A stretch of 64,000 nucleotides of DNA, taken from assembly GCA_951813525.2 (NCBI GenBank), contig CATOTJ020000003.1, positions 1 to 64,000 on the forward strand, read 5' to 3'. The position numbers and the translations under genes were made by a program. Source of the DNA: Thermohalobaculum sp951813525 (lineage in GTDB: Bacteria; Pseudomonadota; Alphaproteobacteria; Rhodobacterales; Rhodobacteraceae). The notes beneath the pieces were generated by a model that did no database searches, was not told where the DNA came from, and saw only the letters and a program-made list of their open reading frames with translations. Below are positions 26,596 through 36,147 of the stretch, piece by piece. Each line of letters starts with the position of its first letter. Positions within the stretch are counted from its first letter, which is position 1.

Positions 26596-28074
26596 TCAGA
26601 CCGATGTGCAGAGGTATTTCATTTCCATGAATTCTGCCATGCCGTGACGGCTGCCTTCGCGGCCCAGGCCCGATTGTTTGACGCCGCCGAAGGGGGCGAC
26701 TTCGGTCGAGATCAGGCCGGTGTTGATGCCCACCATTCCGTATTCCAGTGCTTCGGCAACACGGGTGACACGGCCGAGATCACGACCGTAAAAGTATGCG
26801 GCCAGCCCAAAGATCGTGTCATTGGCCAAATCGATGACCTCGTCATCGGTGTCGAAACGGTAGAGCGGCGCCAGCGGCCCGAACGTTTCTTCTTCCGAGA
26901 ACGCCATCTCGCGGGTCGCACCGGTGATGATTGTCGGCTCGAAGAACGTCCCGCCCAAGGCGTGTGATTTGCCGCCGGTCAGGATCTGCCCGCCTTTCGC
27001 CAACGCATCGTCGATATGTTCGCGGACCTTGTCGACAGCGTCCTGGTTGATCAGGGGACCAAGCTGGGCCCCGTCGGTCAGGCCGTCGGCGACAGTCATC
27101 TTCTCGACCGCTGCGGCCAGCTTCCCGGCAAAAGCATCGTAAACGGCGTCCTGCACATAAATCCGATTGGCGCAGACACAGGTCTGGCCATTATTGCGGT
27201 ATTTCGAAATGATCGCGCCCTCGACCGCGGCATCCAGATCGGCATCGTCAAAGACGATGAACGGAGCGTTCCCGCCCAGTTCCATCGAGCATTTCATCAC
27301 CTGCTCGGCCGCCTGGCGCAGAAGAATTCGGCCAACCTCGGTCGAACCGGTAAAGGTCAGCTTTCGCACCATCGGGTTTTCGCAAAACTCGCGCCCGATA
27401 TCCGACGACCGGCTGGAGGGCAGAATCGAGAGAACCCCTTTCGGAAGACCCGCGCGATCAGCCAGGACGCCGAGTGCAAGGGCAGAAAGCGGCGTTTCCG
27501 ATGCCGGGCGGGCAACAAACGCACATCCGGCGGCCAAAGCGGGGCCGACCTTGCGGGTGATCATCGCGTTCGGAAAATTCCAGGGTGTGATCGAGGCGGC
27601 AACACCGATCGGCTGGTGGATCACCGTGATCCGCTTATCGCGCTGGTGGCCGGGAATGGTCTCGCCATAGATGCGCTTGGCTTCCTCGGCAAACCATTCG
27701 ATGAACGAGGCGCCGTAAAGGATTTCACCCTTCGCCTCGGCCAGTGGCTTTCCCTGTTCGGCGGTCAGGATCGCCCCCAGATCATCGGCGTTTTCAACCA
27801 TCAGGTCATACCAGCGGCGCAGGACCGCCGCGCGTTCCTTACCGGTCCAGGCAGCCCATTCCTTTTGCGCCTGATACGCCGCCGCGATCGCCCGTTCGGC
27901 CTCGACGCGTGAAACATCGGCAACCTCGGCAATCACGTCACCGCGCGCAGGGTTGGTGACGGCGAACGACGCGCTGTCATCTGCGTCACACCATTCACCG
28001 GCAATGTAGGCGCGGGTTTCAAGCAAACCGGCGTCTTTGAGATGGGCTGCGAGGTTCGTCTGAGTATCAAGCAT
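26596..28074 (-). CDS. gabD: NAD(P)-dependent succinate-semialdehyde dehydrogenase
   Basis: A 492-aa aldehyde dehydrogenase. The catalytic Glu lies in MELGGNAPFIVFDDAD and the catalytic Cys in NNGQTCVCANRIYVQ; the cofactor-binding SITPWNFPNAMITRK is present. Overall pattern (VTNPARGDVIAEVADVS, GINTGLISTEVAPFGGVKQS) matches GabD, which oxidises succinate semialdehyde to succinate in 4-aminobutyrate breakdown. The start at 28074 was chosen over the longer frame by fit to the family and an upstream AAAGGA. Stands alone. Related semialdehydes cannot be excluded as substrates. Confidence 0.87.
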   Translation of the reverse strand: MLDTQTNLAAHLKDAGLLETRAYIAGEWCDADDSASFAVTNPARGDVIAEVADVSRVEAERAIAAAYQAQKEWAAWTGKERAAVLRRWYDLMVENADDLGAILTAEQGKPLAEAKGEILYGASFIEWFAEEAKRIYGETIPGHQRDKRITVIHQPIGVAASITPWNFPNAMITRKVGPALAAGCAFVARPASETPLSALALGVLADRAGLPKGVLSILPSSRSSDIGREFCENPMVRKLTFTGSTEVGRILLRQAAEQVMKCSMELGGNAPFIVFDDADLDAAVEGAIISKYRNNGQTCVCANRIYVQDAVYDAFAGKLAAAVEKMTVADGLTDGAQLGPLINQDAVDKVREHIDDALAKGGQILTGGKSHALGGTFFEPTIITGATREMAFSEEETFGPLAPLYRFDTDDEVIDLANDTIFGLAAYFYGRDLGRVTRVAEALEYGMVGINTGLISTEVAPFGGVKQSGLGREGSRHGMAEFMEMKYLCTSV

Positions 28075-28562
28075 TCGGTTCAATCCTTTGCGTTCGGGGC
28101 GCACCGGCCCGGATAATCTCAAACAAGCATGCACCGGGTCCGGCGTAAACTGTAGGCGGTCGTAGCATTGGCCCTTGGTCAGAAAGGTGGCCGCGTGATC
28201 ACATGGTTTTAACCCAGCCTCCGGTCTCTGCCAATCCGGACGTCCAAGCGCCCGGACACCCCAAGGTCCTTGGCTTTGCTTTGCCTGCTAAATCTGGCGC
28301 AGTCCGGCAACGATTCGACGACAGATTACGCAAAGGTCAGGTTCCAATGCTTGCGAAAGGCGGTAGAGTTCCCAAAGTTGCTGTGTGGGGTCAGATGAAG
28401 ATGGAAGGCGAACAAATGAGCGCGGCCGCGACGCAGGCCGTCCGATCAGGATCACGCCCGGCTGATGGGAATGTTTCCGATTAGCGTGGCAAGATGGTTG
28501 GTTCCGCCGTCTGACCGGTTAAAAGATATCAAGGAACACACGAGTCTCTAGGGAGGACCACA
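28075..28562. other. intergenic region between divergent gabD and coxS
   Basis: About 490 bp with no convincing gene; the one longer plus-strand frame (28203-28484) lacks a family resemblance and a good start. It must hold the promoters of the divergent gabD and coxSLM genes. A GGGAGG ribosome binding site for coxS lies at its right edge. No regulator site could be defined by eye. Confidence 0.5.
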
Positions 28563-29030
28563 ATGCCAACAGTGAATATGACCGTAAACGGCAAGGCCGT
28601 AAGCGGAGATGTCGAAGGCCGCACCCTGCTGGTGCAGTTCCTGCGCGAAAACCTTGGTTTGACCGGAACGCATGTCGGATGTGACACGTCGCAATGCGGC
28701 GCCTGTGTTGTCCATGTCGACGGCGAAGCGGTGAAATCCTGCACGGCGCTGGCGGTTTCTTGCGATGGCGCGTCTGTCGCGACCATCGAAGGTATGGCCA
28801 ATGATGACGGCTCGTTGGGTCCGATTCAGCAGGCCTTTCAGGACAATCACGGCCTGCAATGCGGGTTCTGTACCCCTGGCATGATTATGTCGGCGGCCGA
28901 CCTGCTGAAGAACAATCCAAACCCCAGCGAGCAGGAAATTCGCGATTATCTGGAAGGCAACATCTGCCGCTGCACTGGGTACCACAATATCGTCAAGTCC
29001 ATTCAGGCTGCCGCTGCAGCTGGCGCCTGA
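28563..29030 (+). CDS. coxS: CO dehydrogenase-type small subunit, two [2Fe-2S] clusters
   Basis: A 155-aa iron-sulfur subunit of the xanthine oxidase family. The plant-type cluster ligands are CDTSQCGAC plus a Cys in VKSCTALAV (about residues 40-62), and the second cluster ligands are CGFCTPGM and CRCTGY (about 100-140). It passes electrons from the molybdenum site of CoxL to the FAD of CoxM. First gene of the S-L-M operon, behind AGGGAGG. Confidence 0.9.
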   Translation: MPTVNMTVNGKAVSGDVEGRTLLVQFLRENLGLTGTHVGCDTSQCGACVVHVDGEAVKSCTALAVSCDGASVATIEGMANDDGSLGPIQQAFQDNHGLQCGFCTPGMIMSAADLLKNNPNPSEQEIRDYLEGNICRCTGYHNIVKSIQAAAAAGA

Positions 29031-29055
29031 GAAAACGGACAAGGGAGGTCAACAC

Positions 29056-31395
29056 ATGCCTAAAGATGGAATCGGCGCTGCCGTCGTCCGCACAGAAGAT
29101 GTGCGATTTACAACTGGCAAAGGCCGTTATGTCGACGATTTCAACGTCGCCGGTCAGCATTATGCTGCATTCGTCCGCAGCCCACATGCCCATGCAAACA
29201 TTGTCGGCATCGACAAATCGGCGGCGATGGCCGCCCCGGGCGTCGTCGCAATCTATGATGGCAATGAACTTGTCGGCGACGGGATCGGCAATCTGTTCTG
29301 TGGCTGGGCGGTCACATCGAAAGACGGCACGCCCATGAAGATGGGTGCCTGGTCGGCCTTGGCGACCAGCAAGGTGCGCTATGTCGGTGATTCTGTCTGC
29401 GTTGTCATTGCCGATACGCAGGCACGTGCCCGCGATGCAGCGGAAAAAGTCGATGTGACATACGAAGAACTGCCGGCGGCATCCACCGTCGGCGCAGCGC
29501 TTTCTTCGACTGCCGCACAGATCCACGACGAAGCCGAAGGCAATCTGATTTATGATTGGGAACTGGGCGACGAAGCGGCAACCGATGCGGCCCTGGCCAG
29601 CGCAGCCAAGGTTGTGGAACTGGATGTCACGAACAACCGCCTGGCCCCGAACCCGATGGAGCCGCGCGCAGCCTTGGCGCAATACGATTCCGGCGAGGAT
29701 CACCTGACGCTGCACACGACAAGCCAGAACCCGCATGTTGCGCGGCTGGTCATGTCGGCGTTTTTCCAAATCGCGCCAGAGCACAAACTGCGTGTGATCG
29801 CCCCAGACGTGGGCGGCGGTTTCGGTGCCAAGATCTATATCTATCCGGAAGAGACGGTGTGCGTTTGGGCGGCCCGCAAGGCCGGGGTCCCGATCAAGTG
29901 GACTGCCGACCGGTCCGAGGCGTTTTTGACGGATGCCCATGGCCGCGACCATGTCAGCACGGCAAAGATGGCCTTTGACGCCAACAACAAGATCACCGGG
30001 TTCAAGATCGATACCACGGCCAATCTGGGCGCATATATGTCGCTGTTCTCGTCAGCGGTTCCGACATATCTTTATGCGACCCTGCTGTCGGGCCAGTACG
30101 CGATCCCGTCGATCTACTGCAACGTCAAGGCGGTCTATACCAACACGGCGCCAGTCGACGCCTATCGCGGGGCCGGACGGCCCGAGGCCTGCTATCTGGT
30201 CGAACGCATGATGGAGAAAGCGGCGAAAGAGCTGGGCACGTCCCCGGCAGCCCTGCGCCGGAACAACTTCATCACCGAGTTCCCCTATCAGACACCGGTG
30301 ATCATGGCTTATGACGCAGGCGATTTCGATGCGACCCTGTCTGCCGCCGAGGCAGCAGCGGACGTTGCCGGTTTCGCAGCGCGCAAGGCGGCGTCCGAAG
30401 CCGCCGGTAAAAAGCGCGGTCTTGGCTATAGCTGCTATATCGAAGCCTGCGGGATCGCGCCTTCGGCAGCGGCCGGTTCGTTGGGTGCCGGAGTTGGCGG
30501 TTGGGAATCAGCCGAGGTTCGCGTGAACCCGGTTGGGACCATCGAGGTCATGACTGGCAGCCACAGCCACGGGCAAGGTCACGAAACGACATTTGCCCAG
30601 GTTGTTGCCGACCGCTTCGGCGTTCCCCACGACTCGGTCAAAATCGTCCATGGCGATACCGACAAGGTTCAGTTCGGAATGGGTACCTACGGGTCACGTT
30701 CCGGCGCCGTTGGTATCTCGGCGATTGTTAAGGCGCTCGACAAAGTCGAAGCTAAGGTGAAGAAGATCGCCGCCCACGTCCTGGAGGCGTCAGAGGGCGA
30801 TCTGGTCATCGAAGAGGGCGCCGTTAAGGTTCAAGGCACTGACAAGCAGATGCTGTGGCACGAAGTCGGCCTTGCCGCCTATGTTGCGCACAATCTGCCT
30901 GAAGGTGTCGAACCGGGGCTGAACGAAAGCGCCTTCTACGATCCGACCAACTTCACCTTCCCCGCAGGTTCTTATATCTGCGAGGTCGAAGTCGATCCGG
31001 AAACCGGTGTTGTCGATATCCAAGGCTTTGTTGCCGCCGACGATTTCGGCCGGGTCATCAATCCGATGATCGTGGCCGGTCAGGTTCACGGCGGGATTGG
31101 ACAGGGGATCGGCCAGGCGATGCTGGAACAGGCGGTCTATGATGCGGATGGTCAGCTTCTGACCGGGACCTACATGGACTATACCATGCCCCGGGCCGAC
31201 GATGTGCCGTTCTATCAGGTCTCGACGCACGAGACGCTGTGCCCCGGCAATCCGCTTGGCATCAAGGGCTGTGGAGAGGCCGGAGCGATCGGATCGCCGC
31301 CGGCGCTGGTCAATGCGGTCATCGATGCGATCGGAACCGACAATATCAACATGCCCGTTTCGCCTCAGAACGTTTGGGCGGCAATGAACAGCTGA
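29056..31395 (+). CDS. coxL: form II CO dehydrogenase-like molybdenum large subunit
   Basis: A 779-aa molybdopterin-binding subunit of the xanthine oxidase family. The active-site loop reads AYRGAGR (form II), not AYxCSFR (form I, proven CO oxidisers), so CO oxidation is doubtful and another aldehyde or N-heterocycle substrate is possible. GGGFGAK, GQGHETTFAQ and the glutamate-containing KGCGEAGAIGSPPAL motif at the C-terminus are present. The S-L-M gene order also fits form II loci. No coxDEFG-type maturation genes follow. Confidence 0.88.
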   Translation: MPKDGIGAAVVRTEDVRFTTGKGRYVDDFNVAGQHYAAFVRSPHAHANIVGIDKSAAMAAPGVVAIYDGNELVGDGIGNLFCGWAVTSKDGTPMKMGAWSALATSKVRYVGDSVCVVIADTQARARDAAEKVDVTYEELPAASTVGAALSSTAAQIHDEAEGNLIYDWELGDEAATDAALASAAKVVELDVTNNRLAPNPMEPRAALAQYDSGEDHLTLHTTSQNPHVARLVMSAFFQIAPEHKLRVIAPDVGGGFGAKIYIYPEETVCVWAARKAGVPIKWTADRSEAFLTDAHGRDHVSTAKMAFDANNKITGFKIDTTANLGAYMSLFSSAVPTYLYATLLSGQYAIPSIYCNVKAVYTNTAPVDAYRGAGRPEACYLVERMMEKAAKELGTSPAALRRNNFITEFPYQTPVIMAYDAGDFDATLSAAEAAADVAGFAARKAASEAAGKKRGLGYSCYIEACGIAPSAAAGSLGAGVGGWESAEVRVNPVGTIEVMTGSHSHGQGHETTFAQVVADRFGVPHDSVKIVHGDTDKVQFGMGTYGSRSGAVGISAIVKALDKVEAKVKKIAAHVLEASEGDLVIEEGAVKVQGTDKQMLWHEVGLAAYVAHNLPEGVEPGLNESAFYDPTNFTFPAGSYICEVEVDPETGVVDIQGFVAADDFGRVINPMIVAGQVHGGIGQGIGQAMLEQAVYDADGQLLTGTYMDYTMPRADDVPFYQVSTHETLCPGNPLGIKGCGEAGAIGSPPALVNAVIDAIGTDNINMPVSPQNVWAAMNS

Positions 31396-31469
31396 CACCT
31401 GTCGTGAACCGCTCCCCTGCCCCGTAATTGGGCGGGAGAGCGGTCCACAGACAGAATGGGAGATAACTC

Positions 31470-32279
31470 ATGTACAACTTTAACTACATCAAACCCGGCT
31501 CGGTTGACGAAGCGGCCGCTGCACTGACGTCTGGCGACGCCATGGCGCTGTCTGGCGGTCAGACCTTGTTGCCGACCATGAAAGCCCGTTTGGCGGAAAC
31601 GGACACGGTCGTGGATCTGACCGGGTGCCTTTCTTCGTCGATCGGGATCGTTCGCGATGGCGATCTTGAAATCGGCGGCGCGGCCCGTCACGCTGCGGTT
31701 GCCAATGACGGAAATGTGCCGGGTTGGTTGCAGAATGTCGCCGCCCATATCGGCGATCCGGCGGTCCGCAATCGCGGCACCATCGGCGGCAGTCTGGCCA
31801 ACAACGATCCGGCTGCCTGCTATCCGGCTGCGGTCCTGGGCACAGGCGCTGAAATCACGACGAACAAGCGCACCATCGCTGCAGACGACTTCTTTCAGGG
31901 CATGTTTACGACGGCTCTGGATGATGGCGAGATTGTCACTGCCGTGACCTTCCCGACCGGAGCCAGCGTTTCGCAGGCGAAAGTGGAATCGGCGAACTAT
32001 CAGAAGTTCGTCCAACCGGCATCGCGCTTTGCACTGGTCGGTGTCTTTGTCGCCAAGAAGTCGGACGGCGTCCGCGTCGCGGTGACCGGTGCATCGGAAG
32101 AGGGTGCCCACCGCTGGGCGGCGGCTGAACAGGCCCTGTCGGGCAACTTCTCGCCCGATGCCGTTCCGGCGGCGCCTGCGGCTGATGGCATGATCGGTGA
32201 CATTCATGGATCGCCGGAATACCGGGCCCATTTGGTCGCCGTGATGACCCGCCGCGCGGTCGCAGCGGCCTCGGCCTGA
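31470..32279 (+). CDS. coxM: CO dehydrogenase-type FAD-binding medium subunit
   Basis: A 269-aa FAD subunit with the two flavin-binding motifs ALSGGQTLLPTMK (about residues 30-42) and TIGGSLANNDPAACYPA (about 107-123). It completes the three-subunit enzyme with CoxS and CoxL. It ends about 45 bp before a strong terminator, which marks the operon end. Confidence 0.9.
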   Translation: MYNFNYIKPGSVDEAAAALTSGDAMALSGGQTLLPTMKARLAETDTVVDLTGCLSSSIGIVRDGDLEIGGAARHAAVANDGNVPGWLQNVAAHIGDPAVRNRGTIGGSLANNDPAACYPAAVLGTGAEITTNKRTIAADDFFQGMFTTALDDGEIVTAVTFPTGASVSQAKVESANYQKFVQPASRFALVGVFVAKKSDGVRVAVTGASEEGAHRWAAAEQALSGNFSPDAVPAAPAADGMIGDIHGSPEYRAHLVAVMTRRAVAAASA

Positions 32280-32324
32280 TCAAGGGAACGTCCCGGCCAC
32301 AGCAGGTCTGGATTTGACTAAGGC

Positions 32325-32352
32325 GGGGCGACTTTCGGGTCGCCCCTTTTTT
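32325..32352 (+). terminator. rho-independent terminator after coxM
   Basis: GGGGCGA (32325-32331) and TCGCCCC (32340-32346) form a 7-bp stem followed by TTTTTT (32347-32352). It ends the coxSLM transcript just before the convergent sulfatase gene. Confidence 0.88.
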
Positions 32353-32358
32353 ATGGTC

Positions 32359-33879
32359 TCATGCCATGCCGACCGGGGTGCGAACCGGACCGGCATCGTC
32401 AGGCCGCGTGGCCAACATCTCTGTCAGGTCCCTGCGAACTGCCGATGCGGTGGGATCATTGTAAAGATTGAACAACTCGTCAGGATCGGCCAGCAGATCG
32501 TAAAGTTCACCGGCACCTGACGTCATATCGACCGTCATCTTATGCGTCCGCGTCCTGACCGTGCGCAATGACAGGGCGACCCCGGCCCGGCCGGGCAAAA
32601 GCTCCCACTCGTTCAGGGCGAAATCCCGGCTGGCGCCATATTTGACGACCGGCACAAGACTTTGGCCATGTTGGGTTTGCAGGGCATTCGCCCCTGAGAG
32701 GTCGAAGAGCGTCGGCGCAATGTCCAGCGTTGAAACAGGCTGATCTGAAACTGCGCCCGCAGGAATACCAGGGCCGCGCACGATCAGCGGGACACGCAAT
32801 AGTCCCTCGTAATGCATCGGGCCTTTCAGAACCAATCCATGATCGCCCAGCCAGTCACCATGGTCGGAGAAATAGATGACCACGGTGTTCTCGGCCAATC
32901 CGGCTTCTTCCAGCGCGATCAACAACCGCCCGACCTGATGGTCGATCAGCGAAATCTGCCCATATGTGTTCGCGATGATCTCACGAAGTTGCTCATCCGA
33001 TTGCTCGGCGATCCGGGAATAGGCCTTTCGGATTTCGGCGCTTTCCTTGCTGCCCTCCGGCTCGGCGGTCAGCACTTTCTCGTGCCACCAAGGCCGCCCC
33101 TGGAATGTGCGTTCGCGATGCTTGGGCAGATCGACCTCGGCTGGATCGTGCAGGCGCGACCAGGGTTCGGGACAGTCGAATGGATGATGCGGATCGGGAA
33201 AACTGATCCAAGTGCAAAACGGTTGGTCATGGTCCTGTTTCAGCCAGTCAATCGCCCGATCAGCGGTCCAGGTCGAATTGTGCCACGCAACCGGCAACTG
33301 CGAATGCCAGGTCTGAGCCGCCTCTTTCGTATCCCCGGCGTTCGCCCAATAGGCCTTCAGCTTTTCGGCCCCTTTGCCATCGGCATGAAACCAGCGTTCG
33401 TAATGTTGGCCGCGTGGCGGCTGTTCGGGCGGGAACCAATTATGGCCGACCAACATCAGTTCGACATGCTGGAAACCCATATAGGGACCATACCAATCAG
33501 GGCCGTACTGGGCCGATGACTTCAGGCATTCCGGCGTGCCAGTTTCTTCGAACGTGTGGTAGGTCGAAAAATGTGCCTTACCGAAAAAGGCGGTCTCGTA
33601 GCCCGACTTTGCCAACGCCGCGGCGAAACCTTTTTCACCGGCGGCGGGGTCCAGATCGATGCCGTTGTCGTGCACGCCATGGGTCCGGCAAAGTTGCCCC
33701 GTCAGGATCGACGCACGCGCAGGCTGGCACACCACGCAAGGCGTAATCGCTGCGGCAAACCGGGTGCCTTGCCCGGCCAGTTCGTCGAGATGCGGCGTCT
33801 TGATGCGACGTCCCTCGACGCCGAGGCAATCGCCGCGCTGTTGGTCAGCGGAAATCAGAACAAAGTTTGGACGGGTCAA
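32359..33879 (-). CDS. formylglycine-dependent sulfatase
   Basis: A 506-aa sulfatase. The modifiable cysteine lies in CQPARASILTG (C-x-P-x-R), and metal-ligand segments are ISADQQRGD and YFSDHGDWLGDHG. There is no signal peptide, so it probably works in the cytoplasm on an imported sulfate ester. It starts at TTG behind GGAG, 13 bp after tctA, as the last gene of tctC-tctB-tctA-sulfatase. The maturation enzyme (formylglycine-generating or anSME) is not in the window. Other alkaline-phosphatase-superfamily activities, such as phosphonate monoester hydrolysis, cannot be excluded. Confidence 0.85.
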   Translation of the reverse strand: MTRPNFVLISADQQRGDCLGVEGRRIKTPHLDELAGQGTRFAAAITPCVVCQPARASILTGQLCRTHGVHDNGIDLDPAAGEKGFAAALAKSGYETAFFGKAHFSTYHTFEETGTPECLKSSAQYGPDWYGPYMGFQHVELMLVGHNWFPPEQPPRGQHYERWFHADGKGAEKLKAYWANAGDTKEAAQTWHSQLPVAWHNSTWTADRAIDWLKQDHDQPFCTWISFPDPHHPFDCPEPWSRLHDPAEVDLPKHRERTFQGRPWWHEKVLTAEPEGSKESAEIRKAYSRIAEQSDEQLREIIANTYGQISLIDHQVGRLLIALEEAGLAENTVVIYFSDHGDWLGDHGLVLKGPMHYEGLLRVPLIVRGPGIPAGAVSDQPVSTLDIAPTLFDLSGANALQTQHGQSLVPVVKYGASRDFALNEWELLPGRAGVALSLRTVRTRTHKMTVDMTSGAGELYDLLADPDELFNLYNDPTASAVRRDLTEMLATRPDDAGPVRTPVGMA

Positions 33880-33892
33880 TTGATTTCTCCGG

Positions 33893-35482
33893 TCAATCAG
33901 AAACGGCGCTCTTTCGGCGCGAAAACAGAAGGACGACTGCGGCGCTGGCCAGCAGAAAGATCAGGGCAAGCGGGCTTTTGAACAGGAACCAAGGATCGCC
34001 ACCGCTGGCGGAAAACGCCTGGCGGGCCGTTTCTTCCAGATTCCCCGCCAGGATAAAGGCGATCACGAAAGGCAGCACCGAGATCCCCAGCTTGCGGAAC
34101 AAATAGCCCAGGACACCAAACCCCAGCGTGAACCAAATCGCTGCCATCGACGTTTCCTGGACATAGATTGCAGTCAACGTGACCAGCAGCACCGACGGCA
34201 ATAGGATCTGTTTGGGCACCCGGATCATGACGCCCATGGCCCGCATGATGCGCCCGCCCAGCGTCCAGTTCAGGATGTTGCCGACGACCATGACCGTGAA
34301 GATGCCGAACGCCAGCACCATCTCGGAATTCACGCCATCAGACGGCACACGAAAGACCGCAGGGCCAGGGTTAAAGCCGCCAATACTTTCCGTTGCCAGG
34401 ATCAGGAAAACCGCGGCAGCGTTGCCCGGAATGCCCAAGGACAAGACCGGGATCAGATTGGCGCCGGACACGGCGGAGTTCGCCGCTTCCGTCGCCGCCA
34501 CGCCCTCTGGCGCGCCGCGCCCAAATTCAGGCCCGCCGCCGCGTCGACGCTCGTGCATCTTGCGACCGGACGCATAACCCAGCGTTGCCGCCAGCGTCGA
34601 TCCGATCCCCGGCAGCGCGCCGATCGCCGTTCCAATCACTGCCGAATTGGCAATGAAGGGCAGAAGCCGTCGGCGCTCGTGCCAAGTCAGGCGGTTATCA
34701 CCGGCAATCGGCGTTTGCTTGATCGCACCGGTCTCGCGCCGTTCGCGCATAAGGTCTTCAAGGCTTTTGAAGATCTCGCCGACGATCAAAACACCCAGGA
34801 TTGCCGATGTTATCGAAAACCCCTGCGCCAACCAGGACACGCCGCCGGTCAGGCGCGGATAAAACTCTTCCCCGGTTCCGACATAGGCCGCCAGCATCCC
34901 CAGCCCCATGGCGATCAGACCCTTGGCGACCGACGACCCGACGACCGCGGCGATGAAAGAAAGTGACAACACGATCAGCGCCGTCTTTTCAGGCAGATCG
35001 AGATACCGCTCGACCAGCACTGCCAGAAAGGGCGCGCAGATGAACAGGACGATATCCGACACCGTGTCGCCAGAAACAGACGAGAAGTGCGCGACCCGCA
35101 ATGCCTTGCGCGATTGCCCGGCCCGGGTCATCGGATATCCGTCCAGCGTTGTCATCACGGCATCAGGCGTTCCGGGCGTGTTGAACAGGATCGCAGGCAC
35201 CGCGCCGCCGACGGTCGCCCCCTTCATGATCCCGATCAGAAACCCCATCACCGGCAGCAGGGCAGAGGTGTCGAACCCAAAGATCGATATCAGGATCGGC
35301 AGGGACACGGCCATCGCCATTGGTCCGGCAAGTCCAGGCGTCGCCCCGACCAAAACGCCCAGGACGAACCCGGCTGCAACCATCGCCAAGGTGACCGGAA
35401 GTCCGATACCGCCAATTTCGAACAGGACCGGACCCTGAAAAACTGCCAGCACGCCAAGCCAGACATGGTCCAGCATGTCCAT
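33893..35482 (-). CDS. tctA: tripartite tricarboxylate transporter large membrane subunit
   Basis: A 529-aa membrane protein with 11-12 predicted spans and the TctA blocks GATPGLAGPMAMAVSLPI, ATVGGAVPAILFNTPGTPDA and LPGIGSTLAATLGYASGRK. It forms the main transport channel with TctB and is fed by TctC. Its ATG overlaps the tctB stop by one base (TGATG). The neighbouring sulfatases suggest a sulfated organic acid or related anion as substrate, by inference only. Confidence 0.92.
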   Translation of the reverse strand: MDMLDHVWLGVLAVFQGPVLFEIGGIGLPVTLAMVAAGFVLGVLVGATPGLAGPMAMAVSLPILISIFGFDTSALLPVMGFLIGIMKGATVGGAVPAILFNTPGTPDAVMTTLDGYPMTRAGQSRKALRVAHFSSVSGDTVSDIVLFICAPFLAVLVERYLDLPEKTALIVLSLSFIAAVVGSSVAKGLIAMGLGMLAAYVGTGEEFYPRLTGGVSWLAQGFSITSAILGVLIVGEIFKSLEDLMRERRETGAIKQTPIAGDNRLTWHERRRLLPFIANSAVIGTAIGALPGIGSTLAATLGYASGRKMHERRRGGGPEFGRGAPEGVAATEAANSAVSGANLIPVLSLGIPGNAAAVFLILATESIGGFNPGPAVFRVPSDGVNSEMVLAFGIFTVMVVGNILNWTLGGRIMRAMGVMIRVPKQILLPSVLLVTLTAIYVQETSMAAIWFTLGFGVLGYLFRKLGISVLPFVIAFILAGNLEETARQAFSASGGDPWFLFKSPLALIFLLASAAVVLLFSRRKSAVSD

Positions 35483-36024
35483 CAGACATCACCGTTCGGC
35501 GGCAGGATAAGATTGTCGAACGGCAGATCGTAAAGCATCGCCAGAACGGAGGAGACGCCGAGCGCGATCAGAATGCGTGACCAGTGCAATCGCCGCTCGA
35601 CCAGAAAGATCAACCCGGCGATCATAACGGTCCCGCCGATCAGGTACCCGGCGTATTTCCACGGGGGGGTGTCCCGCTGCGGGCGATAATCGGCGCCGGT
35701 CACGGCCTCGACCACCGCCGGTCCGAACCAACGCATCAACGACAAGGACAGTCCCAGAACCGCCAACAGCCCGATCAACCAGGCCACGTTGCCCCGGCCT
35801 ATCGGCACGCTGTTGCCGCCTGCGACGATCAGCCAAAGCCCTGACAGCCCGATGATCGTTCCGGCAACCGATGGCGCCATCGCGTCACCGATGGCGCTGC
35901 GCCCGCGCACACGCTCGACCAATCCGGTTTCGGAATCGACCGGTGCCCAATAGAAGACCAGGACCAGCCCGACCGCCAACGCGATCAGGCCAAGAACACG
36001 GTCCTGGTTCAGGACGAATTTCAT
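35482..36024 (-). CDS. tctB: tripartite tricarboxylate transporter small membrane subunit
   Basis: A 180-aa protein with four hydrophobic segments (for example VLGLIALAVGLVLVFYWAPV and GTIIGLSGLWLIVAGG), typical of the poorly conserved TctB subunit. The start at 36024 follows GAGGAA and gives the usual short N-terminus; the frame itself opens further upstream. It is coupled to tctA by overlapping stop and start codons. Confidence 0.85.
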   Translation of the reverse strand: MKFVLNQDRVLGLIALAVGLVLVFYWAPVDSETGLVERVRGRSAIGDAMAPSVAGTIIGLSGLWLIVAGGNSVPIGRGNVAWLIGLLAVLGLSLSLMRWFGPAVVEAVTGADYRPQRDTPPWKYAGYLIGGTVMIAGLIFLVERRLHWSRILIALGVSSVLAMLYDLPFDNLILPPNGDV

Positions 36025-36147
36025 CGACAGTTCCTCACCGCACCCCGCATCCTGGATGCGCACGGCTCAAACCAGCGACCGCGAAGAGCCCCCTCACAGC
36101 GCGGGGGAATGTCCGGCAGGCGACATTTCGGCCCGGGAGGTCGGGCG

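Noticed and set aside
28203..28484. 93-aa frame upstream of coxS
   Set aside because: No family resemblance, no good ribosome binding site, composition like non-coding DNA.
32359..33879. Considered a broken sulfatase because it lacks an ATG
   Set aside because: A TTG with GGAG upstream gives a complete family N-terminus and all active-site motifs are intact.
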